From positions 1 through 23,714 of the forward strand of contig CAYJPA010000088.1 of the NCBI GenBank assembly GCA_964371945.1: a stretch of DNA of 23,714 nt, read 5' to 3'. Positions within the stretch are counted from its first letter, which is position 1. Every line of letters begins with the position of its first letter. Shown piece by piece: positions 7,768-16,180 of the stretch. Source of the DNA: CAYJPA01 sp964371945. GTDB taxonomy: Bacteria; Chloroflexota; Chloroflexia; Thermomicrobiales; UBA6265. The translations under genes were made by a program, and so were the position numbers. Under the pieces are notes generated by a model. The model did no database searches, was not told the origin of the DNA, and saw only the letters and a list, made by a program, of their open reading frames with translations.

Positions 7768-9156
7768 TTAGCTCGACTTTGCCGCTTCCGCGATAACGGC
7801 ATCCCGCGCGTTCTGCAGGGCCTTGCGCGCATCCGGCTCCTCGCCGGTCAGATACTGGTGCCAGTACTGATCGCCGATGCTGAAGAACTGAGTGAATCCG
7901 TACTTGTTATTACGGATTCCGGAGCTCCTCCCGAGCTGATCGCGAACGAGGTACGCCCACGGCGCAACCCACTCGGGCTTTTCGGTGTCGTACTTGGCCC
8001 AAACCGATTGGTAGACAGGAATCTGGCCGACAGGAGCCTCGCCGTCGACGCCCTGGATCGAATCCTTCCAGATTCGCTCGTCGTAGGTGAGCGCGGTCAT
8101 GTAGTCGGCCGCCTGCTGCTTGTTGGCGCCGTACTTGAGCAGCGCAGCTCCGGTTGTCCAGAAGACCGTGCCGCCGGCTCCATTTTCGGTCTTTGGCAGA
8201 CCGGCGAGCATGACCCGGGTCGGATCTTCCCAGTTGCCGGAAAAGCGCAACGGCGCGTTCTGGTATTTCACGTAGTAGGCGACCTGCTCGCTGGCCCAGG
8301 CGCCCTCGTCCCCGGTGCCGTTTTGGCCACCGTCGGACGATCCGGAGGTCATGATGTCCGGATTCGCAAGCTCCTTGATCCGCTTAAGAATCTCGAGCGC
8401 CTCAACCACAGCGTCATTGGTGAAATCGAAGAATCCGTCTTCAGTGTAGACATCGAGGCTGATGGAGTGGGAAACCGGGGCGAGCGAGCGCCAGCCGCCG
8501 CGATCGAAGGTTGCGCCGAATGGTGCAACGCCGCTGTCCTTCACCTTCTGGGCATTCGCGATGAATTCGTCCCAGGTGGCCGGCGCAACGTTTGGATCGA
8601 GTCCCGCCTCTTCGACCAGCCGGCCATTCCACGCCTGCAAAATGATGTCGAGCAAGAACGGCCAACCGTAGACCTGTCCGTCAACCGAGCTTTCATCGAG
8701 CACGGCCGGCAGGATGTCCGCTCGCACTTCAGCGGACATGTACGGATCCCAGGGCTCGATGGCACCGACCTCGATCATGCCGACCATTTCGGCGAACGGA
8801 GTCTGGCCGACGTAGAGGTCCCACGAGCTGGCGCCCTCTTTGGCCTCGGCGATGAAGACATCGGCGTTGGCCGACTCGATCGGAGCGACCTGGGCGTCGA
8901 GTGGGAAGGTTTTGGCAAAATCCTCGTTGACATCTTCAACCGCTTTGTGGAGGTCCACAATCCAGTGGTAGAAGGTTGGGGTCAGGGTGCCCTCTGTCGC
9001 TGCCATCACCCGTTGGGCCGTGCCCAATCCCGCCATTGCTCCGAGTACCGTTGCGCTGAATCCGAGTGCCGCCCCTCTTCGCAAGAGCTCGCGCCGGTCC
9101 AGTCGACCAGCGATGACGTCAGCCATAAACGACTGTGCCGCGCGATTCACAGACAT
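7768..9156 (-). CDS. Extracellular sugar-binding protein of ABC transporter, Tat-type signal
   Basis: The 462-residue product is a family 1-type solute-binding protein that would deliver a carbohydrate to the two permeases encoded downstream. The N-terminus carries a Tat-like signal: R21-R22-E-L-L-R26-R27-G then a hydrophobic stretch (AALGFSATVLGAMAGLG) and a likely cut near VMAA. The mature part has the usual mixed alpha/beta two-lobe pattern, with tryptophan-rich segments such as EPWDPYMS and WGPFL-like YGWPFLLDI. I chose ATG 9156 because AAGGAGAGG lies just upstream; an in-frame start at 9288 would add 44 residues before the signal and overlap the divergent gene. It is first in the operon, consistent with high expression. 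The ligand cannot be told from sequence. Confidence 0.92.
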   Translation of the reverse strand: MSVNRAAQSFMADVIAGRLDRRELLRRGAALGFSATVLGAMAGLGTAQRVMAATEGTLTPTFYHWIVDLHKAVEDVNEDFAKTFPLDAQVAPIESANADVFIAEAKEGASSWDLYVGQTPFAEMVGMIEVGAIEPWDPYMSAEVRADILPAVLDESSVDGQVYGWPFLLDIILQAWNGRLVEEAGLDPNVAPATWDEFIANAQKVKDSGVAPFGATFDRGGWRSLAPVSHSISLDVYTEDGFFDFTNDAVVEALEILKRIKELANPDIMTSGSSDGGQNGTGDEGAWASEQVAYYVKYQNAPLRFSGNWEDPTRVMLAGLPKTENGAGGTVFWTTGAALLKYGANKQQAADYMTALTYDERIWKDSIQGVDGEAPVGQIPVYQSVWAKYDTEKPEWVAPWAYLVRDQLGRSSGIRNNKYGFTQFFSIGDQYWHQYLTGEEPDARKALQNARDAVIAEAAKSS

Positions 9157-9310
9157 GCCAGCCTCTCCTTGACTAATTTTCAGGACTTCCGTTACTGAAT
9201 GAACAGCGGTACTCTCCCATGGAGCGGACGCGGCGTCAACTGGGTCGATGGATCGATCGAATTCCGTGTCAAAGAGTCCGCTGAGCATGTGTGCAATCGA
9301 GGAGGAAACG
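9157..9310. promoter_or_regulatory. Divergent promoter region between ABC operon and acylase gene
   Basis: The 154 bases between the two start codons must drive at least one of the divergent genes. On the minus strand an exact TTGACA (9272-9267) is present, but no good -10 hexamer follows at 16-18 bases. TCGATCGA (9253-9260) is an 8-bp palindrome lying within the spacer of that candidate promoter, a plausible regulator site. Both ribosome sites are clear: AAGGAGAGG for the minus gene and GGAGG (9301-9305) for the plus gene. Confidence 0.3.
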
Positions 9311-11749
9311 GTGGCGTTATCGGAAGGTCAACAACGCGTCGCGCTACGGGTTTTGCGATCTCCTTCCAACATTGCGGAAGCGGCAAAAGACGCCGGAACA
9401 ACCGAAGAATTGGCACGAGCCTGGATCACTGCCTACCTGGCGGAGAAGGCTTCGCTGGGCGCCGCAAAAATTCAAACCGGGGTCGTCCATGGCGCCGAGA
9501 TCGTACGCGACAAACGAGGGGTGCCGCACATCTCCGCGGACGACCAGGCAGATCTCTATTTCGCGCTCGGATTTGCCGAGGCACAGGATCGGTTGTGGCA
9601 ACTCGACTATCTGCGCCGGCAAGCGCACGGCCGCTTGAGCGAAGTCTTCGGCGCTGAAACGCTGCAGGCCGATGTCCTGTCGAAAACGCTGGATATCACC
9701 GGCATCGCCGCGGCGACGTTGGCAAATCTCAGCGACGAAAGCCGGGAGGCGACCGAGGCATTCAGCGCCGGGGTCAACGCCTGGATGGCGGCGCTGCCGG
9801 CAGGTTTGCCGATTGAGTTCGAATTGCTCGGGTACGAACCGGAGCCGTGGACTCCAGTCGACAGCCTGGCCGTTTTGCGCCGCTGGTGGTGGTATCTGAC
9901 CGGCCGGTTGAATGTCTTGACCACGCCGGAAGTCGTTCGCGCGGCAGTTGGCTCGGATTCAAAGTACGAGGCGTTCTTCGCGCCCGATGGACCGGTCACC
10001 TACATCGTTCCGTCCGGCAACTACGATCCGACCAATCCATGGCCGACGCGGCCGATGGATCCCGCGAGCAGCGGCTGGGGCAGCAGCTCGTTCCCGGCCG
10101 GAAGCAACAATTGGGCGGCAGCACCGCCGGTGACGACGAAAGGCTCCGCGCTGCTGGCCTCCGATCCGCATGTCTATTTCACGGTTCCCGCGGAATGGTA
10201 CGAAGTGCATCTCCACGGAGCGGGTTACGACGCATCGGGTGTCTGTTACCCCGCAATGCCCGGCATCTTGATCGGCCGCAATCAGCACCTCGCCTGGGGA
10301 GTGACAAACAATATCTGTTCGTTGCGCGATCTCTACGTCGAGGAGATCAATCCCGCGAATGACGCCGGGTATCGAGGTGGCGACTCGTGGATGCCGTTTG
10401 ATGAGCGCCGGGATGAGATCGTGGTCAAGGGCGCAGAGGTCTATGGTCACACGACGCGAATGGCGCACGGTCGCCCGATCGTCGATCACCTGATTCCGAC
10501 TCCGGCGTTGCCCGATAATCTTTGGAAAGAGAGCGCGCAGGGCAAAACCGCACTGTCGCTTGGGTGGGTCGGGTTCGAGCCAAGCGATGAGGCTCGGTGC
10601 CTGATAAAAGTTTCCAGGGCAGCCACTGTCGACGAAGCGCGCGAGGCCTACCGCGGTTGGCGCTGCCCGACCTTCAACATGGTTTTCGCGGACGACCAGG
10701 GAAGCATCGGGTACCAGACCGTCGGGGCGCTCCCGCTCCGGGGACGAGAGAAGCGGGGTTACCGTTTCGCGCACGAACCGCTCGATGCCTGGCAGGGCAC
10801 GATTCCCTTTGATGAGCTTCCGCGGCTTCACAATCCGGAGCGAGGCTGGATCGCGAGCGCCAACAATCCGACCGCGCCTGCCGATTTTCCATATCCGCTC
10901 TCGGGAACATGGGCGCCGGAAGACCGGGCCGGCCGAGCGGAACACCTGTTGACGACGCAACAGCCGCACAGCCTGGACAGCTTTTCCGGGATTCAGACCG
11001 ATGTTCACTCCGGACGCGCCGAGCGCGGAACCAAGGGTCTGCTCCGTGCGGTCGCGGAGTTGACTTCGCCGGAGGCGATCGAGGCTCGTGAAAGACTCGG
11101 CGACTGGGATTTCCGTTTGGCGACGGATTCCGTGGCCGCATCGGTCTTCTATGTTTTCTTCTGGCGATGGCACCAGCGAGTGGTCGGAGAGCGATTCGGG
11201 GCGGAATTAATGCCGCTTGCGGTCGACAGTGGTTGGGGATTGAGTAGCTCGCTGCTGCATGAAAACCTGGCTGAATGGTTCGAGAGCGACGAGCACCGGG
11301 TGTCCGGGATTCAGGCCGCGTTCGGTGAAGCACTCGGTTGGCTGGACGAGCGATTCGGATCGGATCTCGGCGGTTGGACCTGGGGGAAGTTGCACCGGCT
11401 GGGCGCGATTCACCCTGCCGCGAAAACCGCACTGCAGCATGAAGTGTTGGATGTGAAGCTTCAACCGCATGCCGGAGGCGCGAGCACGCTCGCGTCCGCG
11501 TTCTATTTGCCGGCCGGAACGTTCGATACCCGTCTCGGCGCCAGTTACCGCCTGCTGGCCGATCTCGGGCCGGGTGCGGAGTCTCGCGCAATCTGCTGGC
11601 CGGGTCAGTCGGGCCACCCCGGGAGCGCGCATTACACGGATCAGGTCGCCGCGCATCTCGCGGGCATGTACGCGACGACGCCGTTGGCATGGAGCGACAT
11701 CGAATCACAGGTGACGAGTCGAACGCGACTGCTGGCCACCGAGTCGTAA
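9311..11749 (+). CDS. Penicillin acylase (S45) family protein, no signal peptide
   Basis: The 812-residue product is an N-terminal-nucleophile amidase of the penicillin acylase family, which hydrolyses amides such as beta-lactam side chains or acyl-homoserine lactones after autocatalytic cleavage. The alpha-chain signature VRDKRGVPHISADDQADLYF-type segment begins near residue 65. The self-processing site G-S-N-N-W places the nucleophile at Ser265, and the later I-A-S-A-N-N-P segment supplies the expected oxyanion asparagine. GTG at 9311 is chosen because GGAGG lies 5 bases upstream; upstream ATGs at 9248 and 9287 lack such a site. Unlike most secreted family members there is no signal peptide. 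Instead residues ~1-50 form a helical, HTH-like extension (NIAEAAKDAGTTEELARAWI). Substrate unknown. Confidence 0.88.
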   Translation: MALSEGQQRVALRVLRSPSNIAEAAKDAGTTEELARAWITAYLAEKASLGAAKIQTGVVHGAEIVRDKRGVPHISADDQADLYFALGFAEAQDRLWQLDYLRRQAHGRLSEVFGAETLQADVLSKTLDITGIAAATLANLSDESREATEAFSAGVNAWMAALPAGLPIEFELLGYEPEPWTPVDSLAVLRRWWWYLTGRLNVLTTPEVVRAAVGSDSKYEAFFAPDGPVTYIVPSGNYDPTNPWPTRPMDPASSGWGSSSFPAGSNNWAAAPPVTTKGSALLASDPHVYFTVPAEWYEVHLHGAGYDASGVCYPAMPGILIGRNQHLAWGVTNNICSLRDLYVEEINPANDAGYRGGDSWMPFDERRDEIVVKGAEVYGHTTRMAHGRPIVDHLIPTPALPDNLWKESAQGKTALSLGWVGFEPSDEARCLIKVSRAATVDEAREAYRGWRCPTFNMVFADDQGSIGYQTVGALPLRGREKRGYRFAHEPLDAWQGTIPFDELPRLHNPERGWIASANNPTAPADFPYPLSGTWAPEDRAGRAEHLLTTQQPHSLDSFSGIQTDVHSGRAERGTKGLLRAVAELTSPEAIEARERLGDWDFRLATDSVAASVFYVFFWRWHQRVVGERFGAELMPLAVDSGWGLSSSLLHENLAEWFESDEHRVSGIQAAFGEALGWLDERFGSDLGGWTWGKLHRLGAIHPAAKTALQHEVLDVKLQPHAGGASTLASAFYLPAGTFDTRLGASYRLLADLGPGAESRAICWPGQSGHPGSAHYTDQVAAHLAGMYATTPLAWSDIESQVTSRTRLLATES

Positions 11750-12137
11750 ACGCGCGTTTCGGGTGACGCGGCGTAAACTGGACTTTTCGATCAACTATTG
11801 TATTATCTCTACGTGAGCGTTTTGCGCGATCCCGTCCGGACGATGAGCCCATGTTCTCTCGCCTGACTCCGGCTCAACCGAAACCGTCACACTAGTCTGG
11901 CAACGGGCCAACGTGGCGGGGATGGAAGCGAACCGATCAGCATGACGATGGGGTTGCGAGCGCCACATCGTCATGCTGACGGGGAGCGAGGATCAAATAG
12001 TTGAACCGCTCCGTTGGGGCGAAAAAATGACGGTGCTCGTCTGGAGCGAGTTTGGCTGCCCAATCTGTGCTGATCGATGGTGTGCCACAGGCGCATGCCA
12101 TGCGCCGCTACGACGAGGTGCGTTGGTTCAACGCAGC
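11750..12137. other. Convergent intergenic region with palindromic repeat
   Basis: This 388-base gap lies between the 3' ends of the acylase (plus) and the glycanase (minus). It contains the hairpin at 11937-11979 and an AT-richer patch near 11790-11815. A short frame from the ATG at 12027 includes a C-x-x-C (FGCPIC) but loses protein-like composition within 15 codons, so I do not call a gene. The hairpin could stop transcription from both sides, though no T-tract is present. Confidence 0.4.
11937..11979. repeat. Palindromic repeat (hairpin) with TCAGCATGACG core, second copy
   Basis: TCAGCATGACGATG (11937-11950) and CATCGTCATGCTGA (11966-11979) are perfect inverse complements, a 14-bp stem with a 15-base loop. 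The outer 11 bases of each arm are identical to those in the longer hairpin at 4336-4435, but the inner parts differ. This indicates a family with a conserved core and variable interior. It lies between convergent genes, where such elements tolerate insertion. Confidence 0.72.
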
Positions 12138-13454
12138 TTAGGTTGTCGGGTCCCAGAATGAGCCGGAAATGACGAGCAAGCAGAGCAGTGTTACGCTATC
12201 TTCGTAGTAATCTCCGGTGGCGTCAAAGACTGAATCGTAGAGCGCATCGAGCCAGTCTTGTTGGTCTGGACTCGACATGGCAGCGACGGCCAAGGGCGCA
12301 ACGAAAAAGGTCGAGAAGTAGTCCGACCCGTCCGATGGCGTCCCGTCCAGACGGTAGCCGGCTTTGAAGTTGGCAGGATCGCCGTGGCAGGTTTGCTCCG
12401 CCCATAGAGACATCTTGCGCACCTGCGCGATCGACATCGCGTCGTTGTTGAGCAGGGCGCCGGTTCCAATCCGCCATGGCGTGCGGCCGGCATTGTAACC
12501 ATACGAACCGTCCGTAACATCTTCCAGGAATCCCTCATCAGCGGGTCGAGGAGTGTGGTCAGTCGCCGAAACCGGTTGCACGAAATCGGGCAACAGGCCG
12601 GTTTCAGGACTATGATTGGTTTGGATCTCCTCAATCACGTGCTGGCAGGCCGTGACGACTTCTCCCCAGACAGAATCTCCGGTCGCGCGCCCATACGTGC
12701 GAAAATGTCCGATCGTGAAGTCGGAGGGTCGGGTTGTCCATTGGTTGTACTGGTCGCCGTCGGGATCGACCCAATCGCCCAGCAGCGGGTAACGGCTGTC
12801 TGGTCCGATGGTCGATTCCATGATGCCGGCAAGGAGCTCTGTCGCGGCCGCGCGATAGTCGATCTCCCCCGCGCTGCCCCATTGCACATCCGCTAACAAC
12901 AACGCGTAGGCCATATCGTTGTCACCGTCGAAGGCGCTGTTGCTGTCACCGTCGACAGGGATGTGCCACCCCATCAACCTGCTGTCGATCTCGCTGGGAT
13001 GGGCACGGGCAAAGCGCCAGAGACCGTCGAACAACAGGTGCGCATCGGGGTCGTGACCGGCCATGTGCGCGACGATCATCATGCCGTAGCCCTGACCTTC
13101 AGATACGGTGATTTCGTAGTTTGATGTTTCGGGCTTGCCAAACGCAATTCGATAGAGCGCTTGACCGTTTCCGTTGGTTCCTGCTTCGACCAGATAAGAC
13201 GACATCCAGCGTTCGTAAGCGGCGCGGACATCGTCGTCCAACTGTGCCCGCGAACGGTGCGAGGGGAGAATCGAATTGGGTGAGTAGTCCGCTCGATACG
13301 GAAATGGACGATTGGGTTCGCCGGCCGCGCGAACGAATGCAGGATGAGCATGAGGACCTAAGGCGATGGCGGCGCCCGAGATCGTTGCACCGAGTCGTCG
13401 CCGCGTCATTCGCACGCCGTTCGTCAGGGCGTGGTTCTGCGACTTGCTTACCAA
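12138..13454 (-). CDS. Glycoside hydrolase family 8 (endo-beta-glucanase-like), Tat-exported
   Basis: This predicted exported endo-glycanase is of the GH8 (cellulase A) family, which cleaves beta-1,4 bonds in cellulose, lichenan, xylan or chitosan by inversion. SEGQGYGM (about residues 118-125) carries the family's general-acid glutamate. AFDGDNDMAYALLLA (about 174-188) is the GH8 aspartate signature, and an (alpha/alpha)6-type helical pattern runs throughout. The N-terminus has TRRRLGATISGAAIALG, a Tat-like signal. I favour the TTG at 13454, 26 bases beyond the upstream gene's stop, because GGAGG is 4 bases upstream of it. The ATG at 13409 is an alternative that keeps the signal. The length is normal for the family. 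It is probably cotranscribed with the upstream DinB-type gene. Confidence 0.88.
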   Translation of the reverse strand: MVSKSQNHALTNGVRMTRRRLGATISGAAIALGPHAHPAFVRAAGEPNRPFPYRADYSPNSILPSHRSRAQLDDDVRAAYERWMSSYLVEAGTNGNGQALYRIAFGKPETSNYEITVSEGQGYGMMIVAHMAGHDPDAHLLFDGLWRFARAHPSEIDSRLMGWHIPVDGDSNSAFDGDNDMAYALLLADVQWGSAGEIDYRAAATELLAGIMESTIGPDSRYPLLGDWVDPDGDQYNQWTTRPSDFTIGHFRTYGRATGDSVWGEVVTACQHVIEEIQTNHSPETGLLPDFVQPVSATDHTPRPADEGFLEDVTDGSYGYNAGRTPWRIGTGALLNNDAMSIAQVRKMSLWAEQTCHGDPANFKAGYRLDGTPSDGSDYFSTFFVAPLAVAAMSSPDQQDWLDALYDSVFDATGDYYEDSVTLLCLLVISGSFWDPTT

Positions 13455-13479
13455 GACGCCTCCAAAAGATCGACTGCAG

Positions 13480-14319
13480 TCAAGCGAGGATCGATACAGT
13501 ATCGAACACGGCGTTCGCAAGGAGTGGATCGCCCTCAATGATCGAACCACGCTTCGCCTTGTCTGGGTCGATGCCCCTGGTGAAGAGACGCCAGGCGAGC
13601 TCCTGGTCGATCGTCACCGACGCTGCCGGCGTCGACGAGTAATCAAGTCCGAGATCCCAGACACGCTCTTGTCGTCGCGCGAACCAGGTTCCGCCCGCAT
13701 CACCAGCGATGATCAGTTTCAACGCGGCGCCTACCGGGGCCTCGATCCGGGAAAGAGGTAGAGCCAAGCCATGCACAAAAGTCGCGAGCACAGGTGCAAA
13801 CGATTGGCGCTCTTTGAAACCCGGACGTCCGACCGCGTCGCGGATGTGCTGCTGGTGGTGCCAGCGCTCCGTGTATTCGCGGGCCAGATCGAGCCAGACG
13901 GGAGCGGGATTCGAGCCGGCCCAGTCAACAGGGGCTCCGAGCGACGCGAGGTCCAGGCCGCGGAAGTAGAGGTGCGTTTCGTGACCCACTAGCAGGAGGC
14001 ACTCGATCAGGAGTTGAGGACTCAGCCTGCGCATGCCAAGAACCCAGCGCTCATTCTGGCGATCGACCGCCTCGACCAGACCCGAGAGCGTCGAAGTGTC
14101 CAGTCCGGTGGCGAAGTCGGGATTGGTGAATCCATCCCGGCCGCGAGAGAGACGGTTGACATCGCAGCCCAAGAGATGCAGCGCGACGTCCTTGACGCTC
14201 CACCCGGCACAAATGGTCGGCAAGCTCCATTCGACTGGAGACAGGTCGTTCAGCAGTTCGAGGAGCGCCGCGCGCTCTCCTGGGAAAAGGTCGATCGTTG
14301 AGACAGAGGGCAATGGCAT
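13480..14319 (-). CDS. Maleylpyruvate isomerase / mycothiol-dependent (DinB superfamily) protein
   Basis: The 279-residue product belongs to the maleylpyruvate isomerase N-terminal (MDMPI_N)/DinB group. The hallmark segment CAGWSVKDVALHLLGCD (about residues 37-53) includes metal-ligand candidate H48, and the second half of the bundle has EYTERWHHQQHIRDA with further histidines. A C-terminal alpha/beta domain follows (GGTWFARRQERVWDL), as in the two-domain members. Family members with known function use mycothiol or another thiol as cofactor, but many are uncharacterised and Chloroflexota are not firmly known to make mycothiol. AAGGAG lies 8 bases before the ATG. The glycanase start lies 26 bases downstream, suggesting one transcript although no functional link is evident. 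Confidence 0.8.
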   Translation of the reverse strand: MPLPSVSTIDLFPGERAALLELLNDLSPVEWSLPTICAGWSVKDVALHLLGCDVNRLSRGRDGFTNPDFATGLDTSTLSGLVEAVDRQNERWVLGMRRLSPQLLIECLLLVGHETHLYFRGLDLASLGAPVDWAGSNPAPVWLDLAREYTERWHHQQHIRDAVGRPGFKERQSFAPVLATFVHGLALPLSRIEAPVGAALKLIIAGDAGGTWFARRQERVWDLGLDYSSTPAASVTIDQELAWRLFTRGIDPDKAKRGSIIEGDPLLANAVFDTVSILA

Positions 14320-14507
14320 TCAATGCTCTCCTTCTTTGTGCTTCAACCTCGGTCCCAAACAGCTATCCGCAACTGAACCGTATGGTACGCGAACGGTAAG
14401 GCGTCCTCGGGCCGGCAATGTTCCAGGTGGCACATGACACGCGTCAAGTTCCAGTACGCGCCACAAGGTGGCGCCAGTGAAATTCACAAGCCGCGGAGGA
14501 TGTACGC

Positions 14508-14883
14508 ATGACGCAACAAGATGGACAGCCGGCGCAATCCGGCAAGATCGTTGACACCCCATGGACAATGCTCGATCAAGCAGGAAACAAGGAAAAGAGC
14601 GAAGTCCGCCGAATAGCGGAAGCAGGAGGAGCAGATCAAGGACCGCGATTTCGACGCCGAAATCGAAGCGAACGAGCAATGCGGCAATCGAGCGCCAAAC
14701 GATGAAGGCAGATCATTGGTCGAGGCGGTCGAAGGCGCCGTCAATTCGATTTTGAGACCGTTTTCAAATCAGCCGCTTGACGAAGAAGACGCGGAACGGC
14801 AGCGAGTCGAAAACGACGCCGAACGGCGCCGTGGCCCCGAACTCCCCGGATTGTCTCAAACGGCCCTCCGCAACGATGGATAA
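14508..14883 (+). pseudogene. Small hypothetical gene split by a +1 frameshift
   Basis: ATG 14508 has GGAGG 9-10 bases upstream and opens a hydrophilic reading frame (MTQQDGQPAQSGKIVDTPWT, then DQAGNKEKSEVRRIAE). Around 14614-14640 coding quality moves to the +1 frame, which is free of stops from 14617 to the TAA at 14881-14883. That frame reads QEEQIKDRDFDAEIEANEQ, EGRSLVEAVEGAVNSILR and AERQRVENDAERRRGPELPG. Joined, the two parts give a coherent, charged, helical protein of about 125 residues. The 3' end overlaps the end of the convergent MFS gene by 28 bases. It may be a true frameshift mutation, a programmed shift or a sequencing error. No family recognised. Confidence 0.45.
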
Positions 14884-16124
14884 TGGCGTGCGATGAGGCC
14901 GATGCAGATCAAGGCAAGGCCGCATGACGTCACCATCGCGGCCGGTGTGCTGGCTAGATTGGCAAGGGTGCCGACCGCGAGCTGCCCGACCGGCAGCATG
15001 CCCCAGGTCAGCAGGTAGATGGAAAGCACCCGCCCGCGCACATCATCGTCGACGTTCAGTTGCAGCGCCGTTTGATTGATCGCAAGGTACGAGGCGCTGG
15101 TCCAACCGGCGGCGAACAAGAGCACAGCCGCAACGGCCGCATAGGGAGTCACCGCGAAGACCAGCACGAGGATCGTGAACGCCGTCGCGGTTAGGAGCTG
15201 GGCGCCGGGCATCGCGCGAAAACTTTGCGATCGAGCCACCGAGAGCGCGCCCGCCACATTTCCCAGACCCGCGCCAGCCAGGAGCAGTCCCAGCCCGGTC
15301 GAACCGAGATTGAGCTCATCTCGCGCGAAGACCGGCATAAGATTGATGTAGGGCATCACGAGCACGGTCGGCGCGAGCGCGAGCATGATCAAGGCAATCA
15401 GAAACGGACTGCCGGCCACGATTCGCAGTCCGACGGTCAAGCTGCGCCAGTTCATCGTTCCCTGCGACATCGTTTCCGACTTGGCTTCGGGCAACCGGGA
15501 CGTAGCGAGCAGGGCCAGGATTTGCAGCGATGCCGCGATCCCAAACGTGCCGGCGACACCGATGACCGCGATCAACACGCCCGCCAATGAGGGACCGACG
15601 ACTCGAGTCGCATTCTGGGTGGCGGCATTGAGCGCCACCGCATTGCCAAGATCGGCGCGCTGCACGAGCGAAGCGACAATCGCGTTCCGGACAGGGAAGA
15701 TGAAGGACATGACGCTGCCGTAGATGGCGACCAGGATAAGCATCGACCAGGGCTCGATGAGATCGAACCCGACGGTGACCGCGAACAGTGCTGCCACCAG
15801 CATCACGCCGAACTGCGCGAGCAGCAGCACCCTTTGGCGATCGTAGCGGTCGATTAAGACCCCGGCGGGCAGCGAGAGGATGAGCAACGGGATGCCGCCG
15901 GCGAATCCGGCCAGACCGACGAAGAATGGGGAGTCGGTCAACTCGAGTGCGAGCCAGCCAACGGCAACTTGATACATCCAGAAGGCGGTATTGGTGGCAA
16001 GCGTGCCGAGCATCAGCATTCGAAAGGCAGGATAAAGATGCATCGAATGCATCATCCCGGGTGCCACGGGACCCGGCTCGATCGTCGCGTCCGCTTGGAC
16101 CCGAGCTTGCCTGAAGAACGCCAC
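14856..16124 (-). CDS. MFS transporter (DHA-type exporter, MFS_3-like)
   Basis: The 422-residue product is an inner-membrane major facilitator superfamily exporter with about twelve hydrophobic helices. The loop 2-3 signature reads LPAGVLIDRYDRQRVLL, matching the G-x-x-x-D-R-x-x-R/K-R pattern of the family. The overall layout (first helix FRMLMLGTLATNTAFWMYQVAVGWLALELT) resembles the enterobactin-exporter/MFS_3 group of drug or siderophore exporters. GTG at 16124 is chosen because GGAG is 5 bases upstream; the frame is open to 16178, but that part is glycine-rich and unlike an MFS N-terminus. The heptamer array at 16181-16250 lies immediately upstream. It may be the last gene of the polysaccharide-locus transcript, or independent. 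Confidence 0.88.
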   Translation of the reverse strand: MAFFRQARVQADATIEPGPVAPGMMHSMHLYPAFRMLMLGTLATNTAFWMYQVAVGWLALELTDSPFFVGLAGFAGGIPLLILSLPAGVLIDRYDRQRVLLLAQFGVMLVAALFAVTVGFDLIEPWSMLILVAIYGSVMSFIFPVRNAIVASLVQRADLGNAVALNAATQNATRVVGPSLAGVLIAVIGVAGTFGIAASLQILALLATSRLPEAKSETMSQGTMNWRSLTVGLRIVAGSPFLIALIMLALAPTVLVMPYINLMPVFARDELNLGSTGLGLLLAGAGLGNVAGALSVARSQSFRAMPGAQLLTATAFTILVLVFAVTPYAAVAAVLLFAAGWTSASYLAINQTALQLNVDDDVRGRVLSIYLLTWGMLPVGQLAVGTLANLASTPAAMVTSCGLALICIGLIARHYPSLRRAV

Positions 16125-16180
16125 CTGATCTCCAGTCCTGCGCCCACCGCCGCCAGAATCGTCGCAACAGGGTATCACCG

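Noticed and set aside
7735..9198. Plus-strand open frame of 487 codons opposite the binding-protein gene
   Set aside because: The minus-strand product has a Tat signal, a good ribosome site and operon context. The plus frame has no family features and is an antisense shadow.
9157..9288. In-frame N-terminal extension of the binding protein from 9288
   Set aside because: It would put 44 non-signal residues before a Tat signal and cover the divergent promoter region; ATG 9156 has an excellent Shine-Dalgarno site.
9959..11173. Minus-strand 404-codon frame within the acylase gene (and another at 10674-11852)
   Set aside because: Both are antisense to a clear penicillin-acylase sequence, have arginine-rich composition and lack ribosome sites.
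12027..12161. Short plus frame with C-x-x-C (FGCPIC), thioredoxin/DsbA-like at first glance
   Set aside because: No ribosome site, only about 45 codons, and composition deteriorates right after the motif; chance or at most a tiny remnant.
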